A stretch of DNA of 64,000 bases from an uncultured Prevotellaceae bacterium. Lineage in GTDB: Bacteria; Bacteroidota; Bacteroidia; Bacteroidales; Bacteroidaceae. The notes below the pieces were generated by a model. The model searched no databases. It saw nothing but the letters and a program-made list of their open reading frames with translations, and was not told the DNA's origin. A program made the position numbers and the translations under genes. Position 1 is the stretch's first letter. Each line of letters begins with the position of its first letter. Location of the stretch: positions 1 through 64,000 of the forward strand of contig ONYA01000007.1 in the NCBI GenBank assembly GCA_900321965.1, written 5' to 3'. Of this stretch, positions 8,250 to 17,182 are shown piece after piece.

Positions 8250-8450
8250 TTATTTGCAGATGTTATTAATGCTAGCTATATACTGATTTACCAAACTATC
8301 AGCCTCAGTTTTATCGACGCTGAGTTCTGTCAGCATCTTTGCAACCAACTTGGCTTTTTTAACGTCAACGAGCACTTTTTCCCGCCCTTCTTTTACCACA
8401 AGATCTATTTCTTGCTCTATCATCTTGTACATTACATCTTGTATAGCCAT
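8250..8450 (-). CDS. Small helical Dnd-operon protein (66 aa)
   Basis: A 66-residue, charged, probably all-helical protein lies between the helicase gene (12 nt gap) and the SMC-like ATPase gene (8 nt gap). It has no membrane segment and no motif that I recognise. The tight spacing on both sides argues that it is translated. It could be a small subunit of the neighbouring ATPase or helicase. A short Dnd-cluster protein could easily be missed by automated annotation. Confidence 0.6.
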   Translation of the reverse strand: MAIQDVMYKMIEQEIDLVVKEGREKVLVDVKKAKLVAKMLTELSVDKTEADSLVNQYIASINNICK

Positions 8451-8462
8451 AGTTCTGTATTT

Positions 8463-10682
8463 TTAGTTATACTGTTCTTCTTCCGTATCAAGTAAATCAA
8501 ACATTGGAATGTTTAGAGAGTCGCAAACATGTTTCAGTTCGCCATAGAGTATATCAATCTTATTATCAGCCAAAGCAGCAAAGTTCAATATTCTCCTAAC
8601 TTCACCTGCAAAAAGGCTGCGTTCAACAGTCGATGCAGATTCTGATACGTCTGGAGGCATTACAATCAAGTCCCAGATGTAAGCCATGTCTTTGCCTTTG
8701 CAGGTTCTCAGTACACGTCCACGACGCTGAATGAACTGGCGTGGATTACCCGTACTCGATATGAATATTGCATTCTGTGCTCTTGGTATATCTACGCCTT
8801 CATCAAGACACTTCATCGACAATAGAATTTTGATGTCGCCACGTTCAAAAGATTCGAGTATCGATGGCGCATCGTCAAGACCGCTAATATACTGATGGTA
8901 AGAATACTTTCGCTCACGGAACATCTGCGAATATTCATCGATGATGTGAATATCCTCGTTATCGATATTGTATTCATCTATTTCTGCATAGTCAGGTTCG
9001 TACCCTTCAGGAACAAAGACAAAAGTGTAATCGAGATTTCCCCTTTTCTTTTGTTCGTCCAATAGTTCTGCTACCTTAAGCTTTTTATTTGCGGCCTTAT
9101 GAATGATACGCTTTCTTGCCATCAAAAGCATCTCAGCATCCTTCTTATACTTACCTGTTTGCGGGTCGATAAACTTTCTGAGTTTCTCTGTGATGATATT
9201 GTATTGATCCATCTCGTCAGGAGTCAAACTGATGAATAGCGGATAATACTCATAGTGACACAAAATGGGTGGGTCAGACTTCCATATCGCATCCTTCATA
9301 GTGAAGCGATAGGTGTATTTGGGTGGCTCAGAGTTAAAGAAATCGTATAGTTTCTTTGAACCGCCTTCATCATATATTCGCTCAGGCGTAGCGGATAAGC
9401 CTATTCTATATTTGATGCTATTTGGAAGATGCTTGATTGGGCCTGTTGCTCCAAGGTTGTGTGCCTCGTCAGCAATAAAAACAAAGCTCTCAATACCTTT
9501 TGTATTTCTTATGAAGTCTTGTATGTACTTCCGAATGAATGTCGCATAGGTTGTGATGATAACGATATTCTTTCTTTGGTTCAGAAGGGCCTTGGTCGTA
9601 TAACGAGATAACAGATTCTTCCAATCTTTCTCAGTATGGGTTGAGATAATGTTTTGGAAATTGAAATGCTTTACTTCATCTTCCCATTGCAATGCCAATG
9701 CTCTTGTCGGGACTACAATGATAGCTTTGTAGAAACCATTCTCTTGATATTGCTTCAACAGACAATTCAGAGCTGTAACAGTTTTACCAGAACCGGTAGC
9801 CATCGCAAAGATTCCGTTCCTGTCATTCTCTATCCATGCTTTGTATGCATCAATCTGAATTGAACGTTCTGATGGGAATGGAAAACGTGGTTCCTGTTCC
9901 TTGAGCTCCATCTTCTCAACAAGATATTCAGGAAGAGGTTGGGATGTTATTGGGTCAGAAGAGTCAATCTCATTCACATCACGCAAATCAATTTCACGAT
10001 CAAGCAGATTCTTTAGTTTTACGCTGCCAAACTTGTCCTTGATATACGAAGTGACCTTGCTGATAGGAATGTGGATAAGATGATCGTTGTCCTCATGCCA
10101 ATTGTCGTTAAACTTGGTTTCAAGGTCTTTCACATATTGAGGAGATTGCCATGATGTAAATACCGTAATGGTCTCACTATTCAATTCCATTGCTGTCTGC
10201 GAGAAGTTTGCAGAACCGCTAAATGCAACCTTGTTTCCGCGTTCATCTGTGAACACCCCATACTTATCGTGTCCAAGTCCACCTTGAGTTGAGACGGTAG
10301 CCACGAATTCTATTCTATCAACAGAAATCAGATAGGAGAAACAATTAAAGAATTGCTCATCTTGGCGAGAAAGCGTACTACATAGCTGAGTAACATTATT
10401 AAGAATCTTATCCTCGAAACTATCTATGACACCAGACTGACCTCTTTCAATTGCCATTTTGTCTTGCTCGCTTAGAATATGGTTAATAACAACCCTCATT
10501 CGTCCACCATTAGCGATGAACAAAGCGAAACCGTATGCCAAGCAGCGAATGCCAGACGTAGAGAAGAACCCCAAGCCAAGATCAAAAGACTTGCTTTCAA
10601 TCAAAGCCTCTGTGAAGAATTCTTTTGGCCCATGTTGTAAGCCGGAAGAATATGAGAGTTCAAACTTACAGTCCCTTAACAT
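8463..10682 (-). CDS. PLD-domain DEAD/DEAH helicase, candidate Dnd restriction protein
   Basis: The 739-residue protein has an N-terminal phospholipase D-like domain with HDK (138-140) and GSANFSQ (about 156-162), as in helicase-linked PLD proteins. A superfamily 2 helicase follows: ATGSGKT (295-301), DEAH (405-408), GLSATPER (428-435) and QRRGRVLRT near 655. Dnd clusters are known to carry SF2 helicase proteins annotated as phosphorothioation-system restriction enzymes, which fits. It overlaps dndE by 7 nt. It may cleave or unwind unmodified DNA; which domain carries nuclease activity is not shown, since a single PLD half-site usually needs dimerisation. Confidence 0.8.
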   Translation of the reverse strand: MLRDCKFELSYSSGLQHGPKEFFTEALIESKSFDLGLGFFSTSGIRCLAYGFALFIANGGRMRVVINHILSEQDKMAIERGQSGVIDSFEDKILNNVTQLCSTLSRQDEQFFNCFSYLISVDRIEFVATVSTQGGLGHDKYGVFTDERGNKVAFSGSANFSQTAMELNSETITVFTSWQSPQYVKDLETKFNDNWHEDNDHLIHIPISKVTSYIKDKFGSVKLKNLLDREIDLRDVNEIDSSDPITSQPLPEYLVEKMELKEQEPRFPFPSERSIQIDAYKAWIENDRNGIFAMATGSGKTVTALNCLLKQYQENGFYKAIIVVPTRALALQWEDEVKHFNFQNIISTHTEKDWKNLLSRYTTKALLNQRKNIVIITTYATFIRKYIQDFIRNTKGIESFVFIADEAHNLGATGPIKHLPNSIKYRIGLSATPERIYDEGGSKKLYDFFNSEPPKYTYRFTMKDAIWKSDPPILCHYEYYPLFISLTPDEMDQYNIITEKLRKFIDPQTGKYKKDAEMLLMARKRIIHKAANKKLKVAELLDEQKKRGNLDYTFVFVPEGYEPDYAEIDEYNIDNEDIHIIDEYSQMFRERKYSYHQYISGLDDAPSILESFERGDIKILLSMKCLDEGVDIPRAQNAIFISSTGNPRQFIQRRGRVLRTCKGKDMAYIWDLIVMPPDVSESASTVERSLFAGEVRRILNFAALADNKIDILYGELKHVCDSLNIPMFDLLDTEEEQYN

Positions 10683-11071
10683 ATCTGTCCTAGTCCAAAT
10701 TCTATCTTATCAAACAAATAGTCAAACCCTACCAAATTCGGGTTGTCTTTTACATCTGCCATTATACGCTCCAGACCATCGTCAAGGTGCATTTTGAAAT
10801 AGCGAGGTAAGTCTTTGTCAGACATCTTGATATTGTAATGCTTGCACATGATGGCTGCGTATACAGGATAAAGGTTGCCAAATAAGACACCCTTTGAATA
10901 TTCCTTTCCACCAGAATCCTTCACGTCAAGTGGTGAAAACTTAACACCACTTTGTAATGAATATGCTATGGCAATACGGCCAATAACATTTTCTGCTCCC
11001 AATGCGAACTTGCGAGTGAGAACCGTTACGGCTTCTTTGTTCTTTGCTGTTGTCTTTATCTGGGTGAACAT
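10676..11071 (-). CDS. dndE: DNA phosphorothioation protein DndE
   Basis: The 131-residue protein fits the small DndE family: a basic N-terminal helix (QIKTTAKNKEAVTVLTRKF), then GAENVIGRIAIAYSL and a conserved YPVYAAIMCKHYN stretch. DndE binds nicked DNA and is needed with DndC and DndD to place sulfur in the backbone. It starts 1 nt after the dndD stop and overlaps the helicase gene by 7 nt, so expression is coupled. Confidence 0.85.
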   Translation of the reverse strand: MFTQIKTTAKNKEAVTVLTRKFALGAENVIGRIAIAYSLQSGVKFSPLDVKDSGGKEYSKGVLFGNLYPVYAAIMCKHYNIKMSDKDLPRYFKMHLDDGLERIMADVKDNPNLVGFDYLFDKIEFGLGQIC

Positions 11072-11072
11072 A

Positions 11073-13190
11073 TTAGCTTTCCTTTATAAAATCGTTTACC
11101 GGCACCTCTTCAAAGAATGAGTGCGTAACATCGTTCTTAATCAGATAGGTAGTCTTGACCAAAGGCTTCATCACATTATATTCCTCTGCCGTTAGTTCCT
11201 TATACAGCAAGGGGAAAAGAACAACCTGTTTTGAAATCTGAGGATAGAATTCTGTGATAATCTTTGTCGCATGGCTCTTGTCAAATTTCTGCAAAGGCGA
11301 GTCTATGAAAACGGGGAACTGTATGCCTGATTCATCTACTAGGGCTTTCAGGATAGATGTGGCGTAGAGTTGCTGCTCGCCCTTTGATAAGGAATCTTTG
11401 TTAATAACTTTCCCGTCAACAGAATACAGATTGATATCCATATCCTCGCCATCTATTACAACTTCCACTCTGCCAATAAAATCTTCCTTATGCATCAGCG
11501 TGTTGAGAGTTGTCTTGATACGTCTCTCCAGAGAATATTTCTTCTCTTGTTTCAGCGAGACAAGGAAAATGGATAGTTCTTCTATGAGTTTTTCTGCCAC
11601 AGCGTCCTTTTTAGCATCACTATCATCAAGACTTACTTTCTTGCTCAATTCGCTAATCTGCCTGCTAATCGTAGCCAGTTCTTGTGACATTTCGCCAATA
11701 GACTCATGCATTTGACGTATCTCTGCATCTTTTTGAGCAATGTCCTTCTCTATTTGATTCTTCTTAGCACGAATAGACTTGATTAGTTCATCTTTCTCCT
11801 TACTTTGAATATTTGACAGTCTTCTGCTATTACGCTCTAAGACAAGCTTGTTCTTCTTATAATCTTCTGCCAAGTGTTCGAACTCAGACTTATAGGTCGT
11901 CGTTAAGTTGGTGTATATTGAAAGAAACTCCTCGTAGTCTTGCTCAGAAACAGAAAGGAGAACGTTCTCGTCTGAAACCTCGTGCTTATATTTCTCCAAC
12001 ACATCTTGAACCTGGAGAATCAACTCGGACTTTTCTGGCGAGGATATCGTAGAATGTTCAAACATGAGCATTAGGTCTGATGTGATTTGGCTCACAACAA
12101 GATTCCTACTCAACTGGTCATTCTTTGCCTCGCGCAGTTTGAAGTCATATTCTATCTGGTCTCTAGTTTCCTTGAACAGCTTTCCTGTAATAGCGAAAGG
12201 CGCATAATCAATAAATTGTCGCAACTGACGCTTATATTCTTCGTCCTTCTGTTTGGTCGTCTCAATCAGTTTTTCGATTCTGGCTATCTCAGCAGAAGTG
12301 GCATCATTGCCCTCACGCATCAGCTGTAATTGAATAGCTTCATCTTCGCTACGTAGTTGTAGCAATTCTGATTCGAGATTAGACAAGTCCAGCCTTTTAT
12401 TGCCTACTTGCTTTTCCAACTCTTCTTGCTTGTTAAGCATCGAGACCAACTTTTCACGGCTGGCCACATCTGATGATTTCTTGCGGAAACGCAACCTAAC
12501 ATTCTCAAGGTTCTTTTTCAGGTCTTCGTATTTACGCACTCCCAGAACTTCGTTATATGCAGAGCACAAACGACGTTTCTCTGTTGATGTATTGGTTTCA
12601 GCCAGAGCTACGATCTGTTCTGAATCAAAGAAGAAGAAACGAGCAATGTCTTTATTGAGAATGAAGTCGTTGATAAACACTTCTGAACCTATCGTAGCGG
12701 TAAGTTCATTCTTTACACCATCAATCAGAATGTCAACGTTCTCTTTCTCTGTAACCATATCGTAAGAACGTACTACCTTCAAAGACGTACAAGGAAGAGA
12801 TGGAATTACCACATTCTCAAACTCAATGGCAACGTAGTACGTGGTGATACGCTTCAGTTCTTCATTGTCGGAAGAATATCCTCTACGTTTAATGGAATCT
12901 TTCTTCGAGTCGTCGAGAGCATCAAGTTTAGCCCTGACGTTATTATTGAGGTTGTTTCTTAGGAAAGAGTTATATCCACTATTAGCAATATCCTTTCTCA
13001 CTTCTGCCTCTACTTCCGTTATAAGCCTACCATAGAGGCACCATATCAAAGAATGTAGGAATGTTGTCTTACCAAAACCATTCTCACCAGAAATCAGGAA
13101 AATAGGTTTATCATCATCTTGTTTGAACTTGATGATGTTTTTGCCTTCGTAAAGACGATAGTTGCCGAGTGTTATAGACTTGATAATCAT
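11073..13190 (-). CDS. dndD: DNA phosphorothioation ATPase DndD
   Basis: This 705-residue SMC-like ATPase has Walker A GENGFGKT (35-42), extended coiled coils through the middle, a signature-like SLSKGEQQLYATSILKAL and a Walker B region (QFPVFIDSPLQKFD) near the C-terminus. DndD is the ATPase of the DndCDE modification complex and is thought to drive DNA structural changes or nicking. The start overlaps the dndC stop by 4 nt. Length matches the family. It differs from the second SMC-like protein at 6079, which has a CxxC hook. Confidence 0.88.
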   Translation of the reverse strand: MIIKSITLGNYRLYEGKNIIKFKQDDDKPIFLISGENGFGKTTFLHSLIWCLYGRLITEVEAEVRKDIANSGYNSFLRNNLNNNVRAKLDALDDSKKDSIKRRGYSSDNEELKRITTYYVAIEFENVVIPSLPCTSLKVVRSYDMVTEKENVDILIDGVKNELTATIGSEVFINDFILNKDIARFFFFDSEQIVALAETNTSTEKRRLCSAYNEVLGVRKYEDLKKNLENVRLRFRKKSSDVASREKLVSMLNKQEELEKQVGNKRLDLSNLESELLQLRSEDEAIQLQLMREGNDATSAEIARIEKLIETTKQKDEEYKRQLRQFIDYAPFAITGKLFKETRDQIEYDFKLREAKNDQLSRNLVVSQITSDLMLMFEHSTISSPEKSELILQVQDVLEKYKHEVSDENVLLSVSEQDYEEFLSIYTNLTTTYKSEFEHLAEDYKKNKLVLERNSRRLSNIQSKEKDELIKSIRAKKNQIEKDIAQKDAEIRQMHESIGEMSQELATISRQISELSKKVSLDDSDAKKDAVAEKLIEELSIFLVSLKQEKKYSLERRIKTTLNTLMHKEDFIGRVEVVIDGEDMDINLYSVDGKVINKDSLSKGEQQLYATSILKALVDESGIQFPVFIDSPLQKFDKSHATKIITEFYPQISKQVVLFPLLYKELTAEEYNVMKPLVKTTYLIKNDVTHSFFEEVPVNDFIKES

Positions 13191-14530
13191 GCTTCGCCCT
13201 CCTTTATAAATGATTCAAGACGAGATTCCAAGTCTGTCTGCAAACCGTATTTTCTCATAAGTAACACCTTGTTTTTCTGCAAAGCCAGCAACTCCTGGAT
13301 AAGCTGATAGTGTTTGGGATTCTCAGAACAAGCCTTTTCCAACAATATGCGTTCTTGCAAACCTATATTGGTATTAGGTATGTTGTAGCCATACACTTCG
13401 TTGTAGATGTCGTTTACGGTGGTAGAGAAATTACCGTCTCTATACCACAGCACCTGAATGGCAATAAGCTCCTGATTTGTGATTAGGTCTATACTGGAGC
13501 GATATGACTGGGTGTCTTTCTGAACAGTAAGCAGTTCTCGAAGAAGCTGAATTCTGTATTCCATTGTATAGTTGCCCAAGTTGTGCCCAGTTTCATCTAC
13601 GGCTTTCTGACCATTTCTTCTTGTAGAGCAACGCAGCTCAGAGACATTACGATTCTCCACGAGTCTATCTCTGAAATCCAGTAGTGGTTTCATCCACTCG
13701 ATACCGTTCTTAATAAGCGAGGTCATAGACTTGTCTTCTTTCACAACAGTACAAATCCAGCAACCAAAACGACTCTGGCCACAAGAACGATGGCTATCAT
13801 CAGTAACTACCGTAGGACATTCGTAATCATCGGCAGAGGCATCCATATATATCTTGTACAGGATTTCATTGTCGAATCCCCAGGGTGAAGGCACCGAATT
13901 AATAATCCACCAAACCTCTTCCAACATCAATTCCTTAATTGGAGCATAGGTAAAGGTGTTAGGATTCAATGGATGTTTCGACAAACGGTGGCCCTTTATT
14001 TCGTGGCGTTTGATAGAGCGTTCACGTTGTTGGCTCTCTGAAAGTCTTGTTCCAACAAGCACAATAGCTTCTCCGTCTGCGGCTACCTGATCAGTAATAA
14101 ACTTGGAGGTTGGCTTAATCTTCATCTTTTCTGTGCAGAAACGGAAAGAATTGTTGGGGACAGGATAACCTTTGCCTATCACACAACACCAGAATGAATC
14201 TTCCAATTCTGGCGTAGTGGTAGCAACGGATATTGGCATCTGCTGTTCCTTGGCAGCTTTTGCAATCAAGTCTAAAACCTTGGTAACGTACTCCTCAATG
14301 ATGGGGTTCTCCACCATAGTATCATTACACACTACATGTACATTTCTGTTCAAAGGTTTGCCTTCCTCTCGTAATCTCTGCAAGGCAATCCAAACAAGAG
14401 TAAGCAGCACCGTAGAATCCTTACCGCCACTAAAACCTATAATCCAAGGTCGGGTGTAGCGGTCTTCTTCCAGATACTGGTCTTTTAATTCGTCAATTAT
14501 CGCTTCAACGCGTTTGCTCTTTATTGTCAT
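13187..14530 (-). CDS. dndC: DNA phosphorothioation sulfurtransferase DndC
   Basis: The 447-residue protein is a PAPS reductase/PP-loop ATPase with SGGKDST (34-40) and a cysteine cluster CGQSRFGCWIC (about residues 250-260) for the expected iron-sulfur cluster. DndC activates and transfers sulfur to DNA with DndD and DndE, using a cysteine desulfurase (DndA or a housekeeping IscS) that is not encoded here. It is the first gene of the eight-gene operon. No DndB regulator is present. The leader region between the ncRNA terminator (14580) and the ATG is short, with no perfect TAnnTTTG box, so readthrough from the ncRNA promoter is possible. Confidence 0.9.
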   Translation of the reverse strand: MTIKSKRVEAIIDELKDQYLEEDRYTRPWIIGFSGGKDSTVLLTLVWIALQRLREEGKPLNRNVHVVCNDTMVENPIIEEYVTKVLDLIAKAAKEQQMPISVATTTPELEDSFWCCVIGKGYPVPNNSFRFCTEKMKIKPTSKFITDQVAADGEAIVLVGTRLSESQQRERSIKRHEIKGHRLSKHPLNPNTFTYAPIKELMLEEVWWIINSVPSPWGFDNEILYKIYMDASADDYECPTVVTDDSHRSCGQSRFGCWICTVVKEDKSMTSLIKNGIEWMKPLLDFRDRLVENRNVSELRCSTRRNGQKAVDETGHNLGNYTMEYRIQLLRELLTVQKDTQSYRSSIDLITNQELIAIQVLWYRDGNFSTTVNDIYNEVYGYNIPNTNIGLQERILLEKACSENPKHYQLIQELLALQKNKVLLMRKYGLQTDLESRLESFIKEGEA

Positions 14531-14575
14531 TGTTCTAAGTCACTAACCCAAAAGGTGCAATAGGAAAAAGGGCGC

Positions 14576-14825
14576 AAAAATGGCGTGAAGCCATCCTTAT
14601 GCACTTAACCTGAGGGGTGGTGTCTGGAAAACGGGACCCCTAGAACACTAATAAGAATGCAACACGCCAAAGCGTGTGCAAAGCTAAGATGTGTTCTTTA
14701 GGATACCCTTTTGCAGGCCTCCTCTGCTCTATGAACGAACTATCCCAAATTGAGTTTTCCAGACACCTTCGGTTAAGTGCGTTCCAATAAGCAATGCATC
14801 ATCAGTCCGAATTTCTCCCCGAACC
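14576..14825 (-). ncRNA. Structured non-coding RNA (unidentified; 6S-like possible)
   Basis: A minus-strand unit has its own promoter (TACTTTTG, 14838-14831) and terminator (14594-14576) and no credible ORF. The ends pair: GGTTAAGTGC (14771-14780, plus-strand view) with GCACTTAACC (14601-14610), then GTTTTCCAGACACC (14754-14767) with its exact complement at 14619-14632, so 24 bp close the molecule. Inside are a stem AGAACAC (14642-14648)/GTGTTCT (14691-14697) topped by an ACACGC/GCGTGT hairpin, and a GCAG/CTGC hairpin. The rod-with-bubble layout recalls 6S RNA, but I do not recognise the sequence. It lies directly upstream of dndC. Confidence 0.75.
14580..14594 (-). terminator. Terminator of the ncRNA
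   Basis: On the minus strand ATGGC-TTCAC-GCCAT is followed by a run of T (14580-14576). A second T run follows at 14569-14565. Confidence 0.65.
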
Positions 14826-14830
14826 ATCTG

Positions 14831-14838
14831 CAAAAGTA
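14831..14838 (-). promoter_or_regulatory. -7 promoter element of the ncRNA (TACTTTTG)
   Basis: Consensus TAnnTTTG on the minus strand. The start is predicted about 6 nt downstream, near 14825, just before the GGTTCGGGG 5' end. Confidence 0.7.
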
Positions 14839-15167
14839 CAAATTTAATTTGTAAATCGGCACTTTATTATTAAAAATATGTATAAAAACAATGTTTTGAA
14901 GGCAAAAAAGCATGGAAACTGGCGATTTTTGTGTAATTTTGTAGGCGTTAAGTAGGATATTGATATACTGTTAGTTTAGAAAACAACAAAATAATAGAAT
15001 GGCTAATTCAAAACATCTATTCACAAACAGATGAAGGGTAGGCACTTATTTAGGCATTGCTGTTTTATATATGTTTCTGTGGAACTAACAAAAAAGTTAG
15101 AAATGTGACGGAGTTGAAGTTTTTTTCGTTTATTTGCAGAGGAAATAGGTTCTTATGAATTTATGTT

Positions 15168-15299
15168 ATGAACAGAGGTAAAATATACAATATTATGATT
15201 GGTGCTCCTTCTGATATTACTGAAGAGGTTAGAATTGCTATTGAGGTTATACAGAAGTGGAATTATCTGAATTCTGAATCTCTTACTTCTACATATTAA
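15168..15299 (+). pseudogene. N-terminal fragment of a putative DUF4062/TIR-like defence protein
   Basis: This 43-residue frame reads IYNIMIGAPSDITEEV and ends soon after KWNYLNSES. It looks like the start of proteins with a DUF4062- or TIR-like N-terminal domain, which run on for hundreds of residues. The frame stops without the rest of the domain, so it is probably a remnant. A promoter-like TAATTTTG lies at 14934-14941 and a CTAAC/GTTAG hairpin at about 15075-15092. The rest of 14881-15167 holds nothing clear. The family assignment is tentative. Confidence 0.4.
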
Positions 15300-15428
15300 G
15301 GTGCAATTTAAAATAAATTTAACCGTTCATGGCAACAAATCCTGTCAAAAACGGTCTCATTTGCCGTTTGCGATGATTCCTTATATCCTTATACTCTGTA
15401 TTTTATCAGAAAATAAACGCAAAGCGAT

Positions 15429-15920
15429 TCAATCAACTTCTGATCTCCAATATTCTTCATCTTTAACTACTGGCCCACTAATGCTAAATACAACATGGTC
15501 CATTCCATCATTATCTTTAGAGGAAAAACCATCCACATTAAATCCATCCCATTTTATTGTCACTAACCCCTCACTTAAATCCCAGAAATGATTTATTTCA
15601 TGAGGCTTTGGTGCTATGCCAAAATCATTATAATCAAACCCAGGCTTGGCAGAAAAGTCGGTTGACACTTGATTCAGAACAACCAATGTTTCTTCCTCGG
15701 TAAACCTGCGTTCTGTGGAAACAACTATATAATCAACATTTTCGTTTCCACGAATAGTTAGTCTACAGACACCCAGCCCCTCTATATTACCTATGAGATC
15801 ATTGCTAAATCCCATGTTTAATAACATTTGTATGGCTTTCTCTATTGGGAGTCCTATATAAACACCGTTAATTTTGACACGGCCATCTTCCAATTTGAAA
15901 ATATGTTGGCCTTTCATCAT
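15429..15920 (-). CDS. Hypothetical protein
   Basis: The 163-residue product matches no family I recognise. It is soluble, acidic and without signal peptide, and may be an immunity or antitoxin-type protein of alpha/beta composition (KINGVYIGLPIEKAIQMLL; INHFWDLSEGLVTIKWDG). I start it at ATG 15920 because the minus-strand -7 box TATCTTTG (15958-15951) overlaps the upstream part of the open frame. Its low GC content matches the Dnd island and differs from the GH3 gene next to it, so it probably belongs to the acquired segment. Confidence 0.7.
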   Translation of the reverse strand: MMKGQHIFKLEDGRVKINGVYIGLPIEKAIQMLLNMGFSNDLIGNIEGLGVCRLTIRGNENVDYIVVSTERRFTEEETLVVLNQVSTDFSAKPGFDYNDFGIAPKPHEINHFWDLSEGLVTIKWDGFNVDGFSSKDNDGMDHVVFSISGPVVKDEEYWRSEVD

Positions 15921-15989
15921 ATATATCACAATTCTTATTAAATCTGAGGGCAAAGATACTCATTTTTCTTTTATTAATGATCCAATCCA

Positions 15990-17132
15990 TTATTGTAACT
16001 TCAGCTTCAATATCCGTCTTACACTCTGGTTGATGCGCTCCTCACTGATGGTTCCATTGTTCACCGCCGCCATAACTGCATCGAAAGCCTCGGTGAAATA
16101 GCGAGGACCGAGCACGATGTCCACACCAGCCTTGATACTGCCAACAGCAGCTTCAGCACTGGTGTACTGCTGCGTGATGGCTCCCATCTCCATGCCGTCG
16201 GTGATGATGATGTTCTGATAGCCCAGCTCACCGCGTAACTTGTCCTGCAGGATGATGGGCGACATCGTTGAAGGCACGTCACTCCCCGTTACATTCGGTG
16301 CTCCGATGTGAGCAGTCATAATCAGTTGACAGCCCCACTGGATGCCCGCACGGAACGTCACCATCTCGCAGTTCATCATCTCCTCCCACGTCTTCTGGGT
16401 CGATGCGTAGCCAAAGTGCGTATCGGCCTTGGTATCGCCATGACCAGGAAAATGCTTGATGCAGCCCGTTATACCAGCATCTTTCAATCCCTGCAGATAG
16501 TTCGTCACCATGGGTGCTGCCACGGCAGGGTCGTCGCTGAAGGCACGAGCACCGATGATGACGTTCTCGGGATTGGTGTTCACGTCGGCCACAGGTGCAA
16601 AGTCGATGTCAAAGCCATAGCGCTTCAGATAGGTGCCTATGGTGTTGCCACATTCGTAGGCGTTCTGTGGGTCGCCGGTGGCACCGATGGCTGCCATCGA
16701 CTCGTACTTCTTCACGTTGAAGTTCGGGTTGTTGGCAATGCGTGCCACTCGTCCTCCCTCCTCGTCGATGCAGAGCAGGGGCGAGCCGTTCAGGGTGCGA
16801 ATGTCGGTGATGATGCTTGCTAACTGTGTCTCGTTATCGATGTTCCATGCATAGAGGATGATGCCGCCCACGGGATAGTTCTCGTTGGTGCGCTTCATGT
16901 TCTCTGTCACCTTCAGGATATTCATTCTTGCCAGGTCGTCGTAGGTGGTCCATTCAATAGAGGGGTCGAGCGACTCCAGACGGACATAGAACAGCTGTCC
17001 CACCTTCTCCCGCAGGGTCATCTTTTGTAACAATGCCTCCACTTCGTCTGTCGGTGGCACAGTGGGCGTATCATCGTTCGAGCAGGCTGCAAATATCCAG
17101 CTGCAGATAAGTAGTGTAAATAGTTTCTTCAT
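15990..17132 (-). CDS. Glycoside hydrolase family 3 lipoprotein (NagZ-like)
   Basis: The 380-residue lipoprotein (lipobox IFAAC, Cys17) is a single-domain family 3 beta-N-acetylhexosaminidase. The NagZ loop motif KHFPGHGDT carries the His of the acid/base dyad, and ITDGMEMG holds the Asp nucleophile. DIDFAPVADVN and IDEEGGRVARI are further family blocks. As a periplasm-facing lipoprotein it would trim GlcNAc from muropeptides or glycans, unlike the cytoplasmic NagZ of enterobacteria. It is monocistronic and converges with nothing nearby; no perfect promoter was found. Confidence 0.9.
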   Translation of the reverse strand: MKKLFTLLICSWIFAACSNDDTPTVPPTDEVEALLQKMTLREKVGQLFYVRLESLDPSIEWTTYDDLARMNILKVTENMKRTNENYPVGGIILYAWNIDNETQLASIITDIRTLNGSPLLCIDEEGGRVARIANNPNFNVKKYESMAAIGATGDPQNAYECGNTIGTYLKRYGFDIDFAPVADVNTNPENVIIGARAFSDDPAVAAPMVTNYLQGLKDAGITGCIKHFPGHGDTKADTHFGYASTQKTWEEMMNCEMVTFRAGIQWGCQLIMTAHIGAPNVTGSDVPSTMSPIILQDKLRGELGYQNIIITDGMEMGAITQQYTSAEAAVGSIKAGVDIVLGPRYFTEAFDAVMAAVNNGTISEERINQSVRRILKLKLQ

Positions 17133-17182
17133 TTTTTTCGCAAATTTTATGTTTCTATCTGTTAGACGTAATCTAATAATCT

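Noticed and set aside
14576-14825. Identification of the ncRNA as RNase P RNA, SRP RNA or tmRNA
   Set aside because: It lacks the RNase P GAGGAAAGTCC core, the SRP apical GGAAGGAAGCA loop and any tag ORF; tmRNA is found elsewhere.
15168-15299. Toxin-antitoxin pair with the gene at 15429-15920
   Set aside because: The two face each other, one is a fragment, and neither has toxin or antitoxin motifs that I can see.
16308-16823. 171-residue plus-strand frame opposite the GH3 gene
   Set aside because: No family features; the minus strand carries all NagZ motifs.
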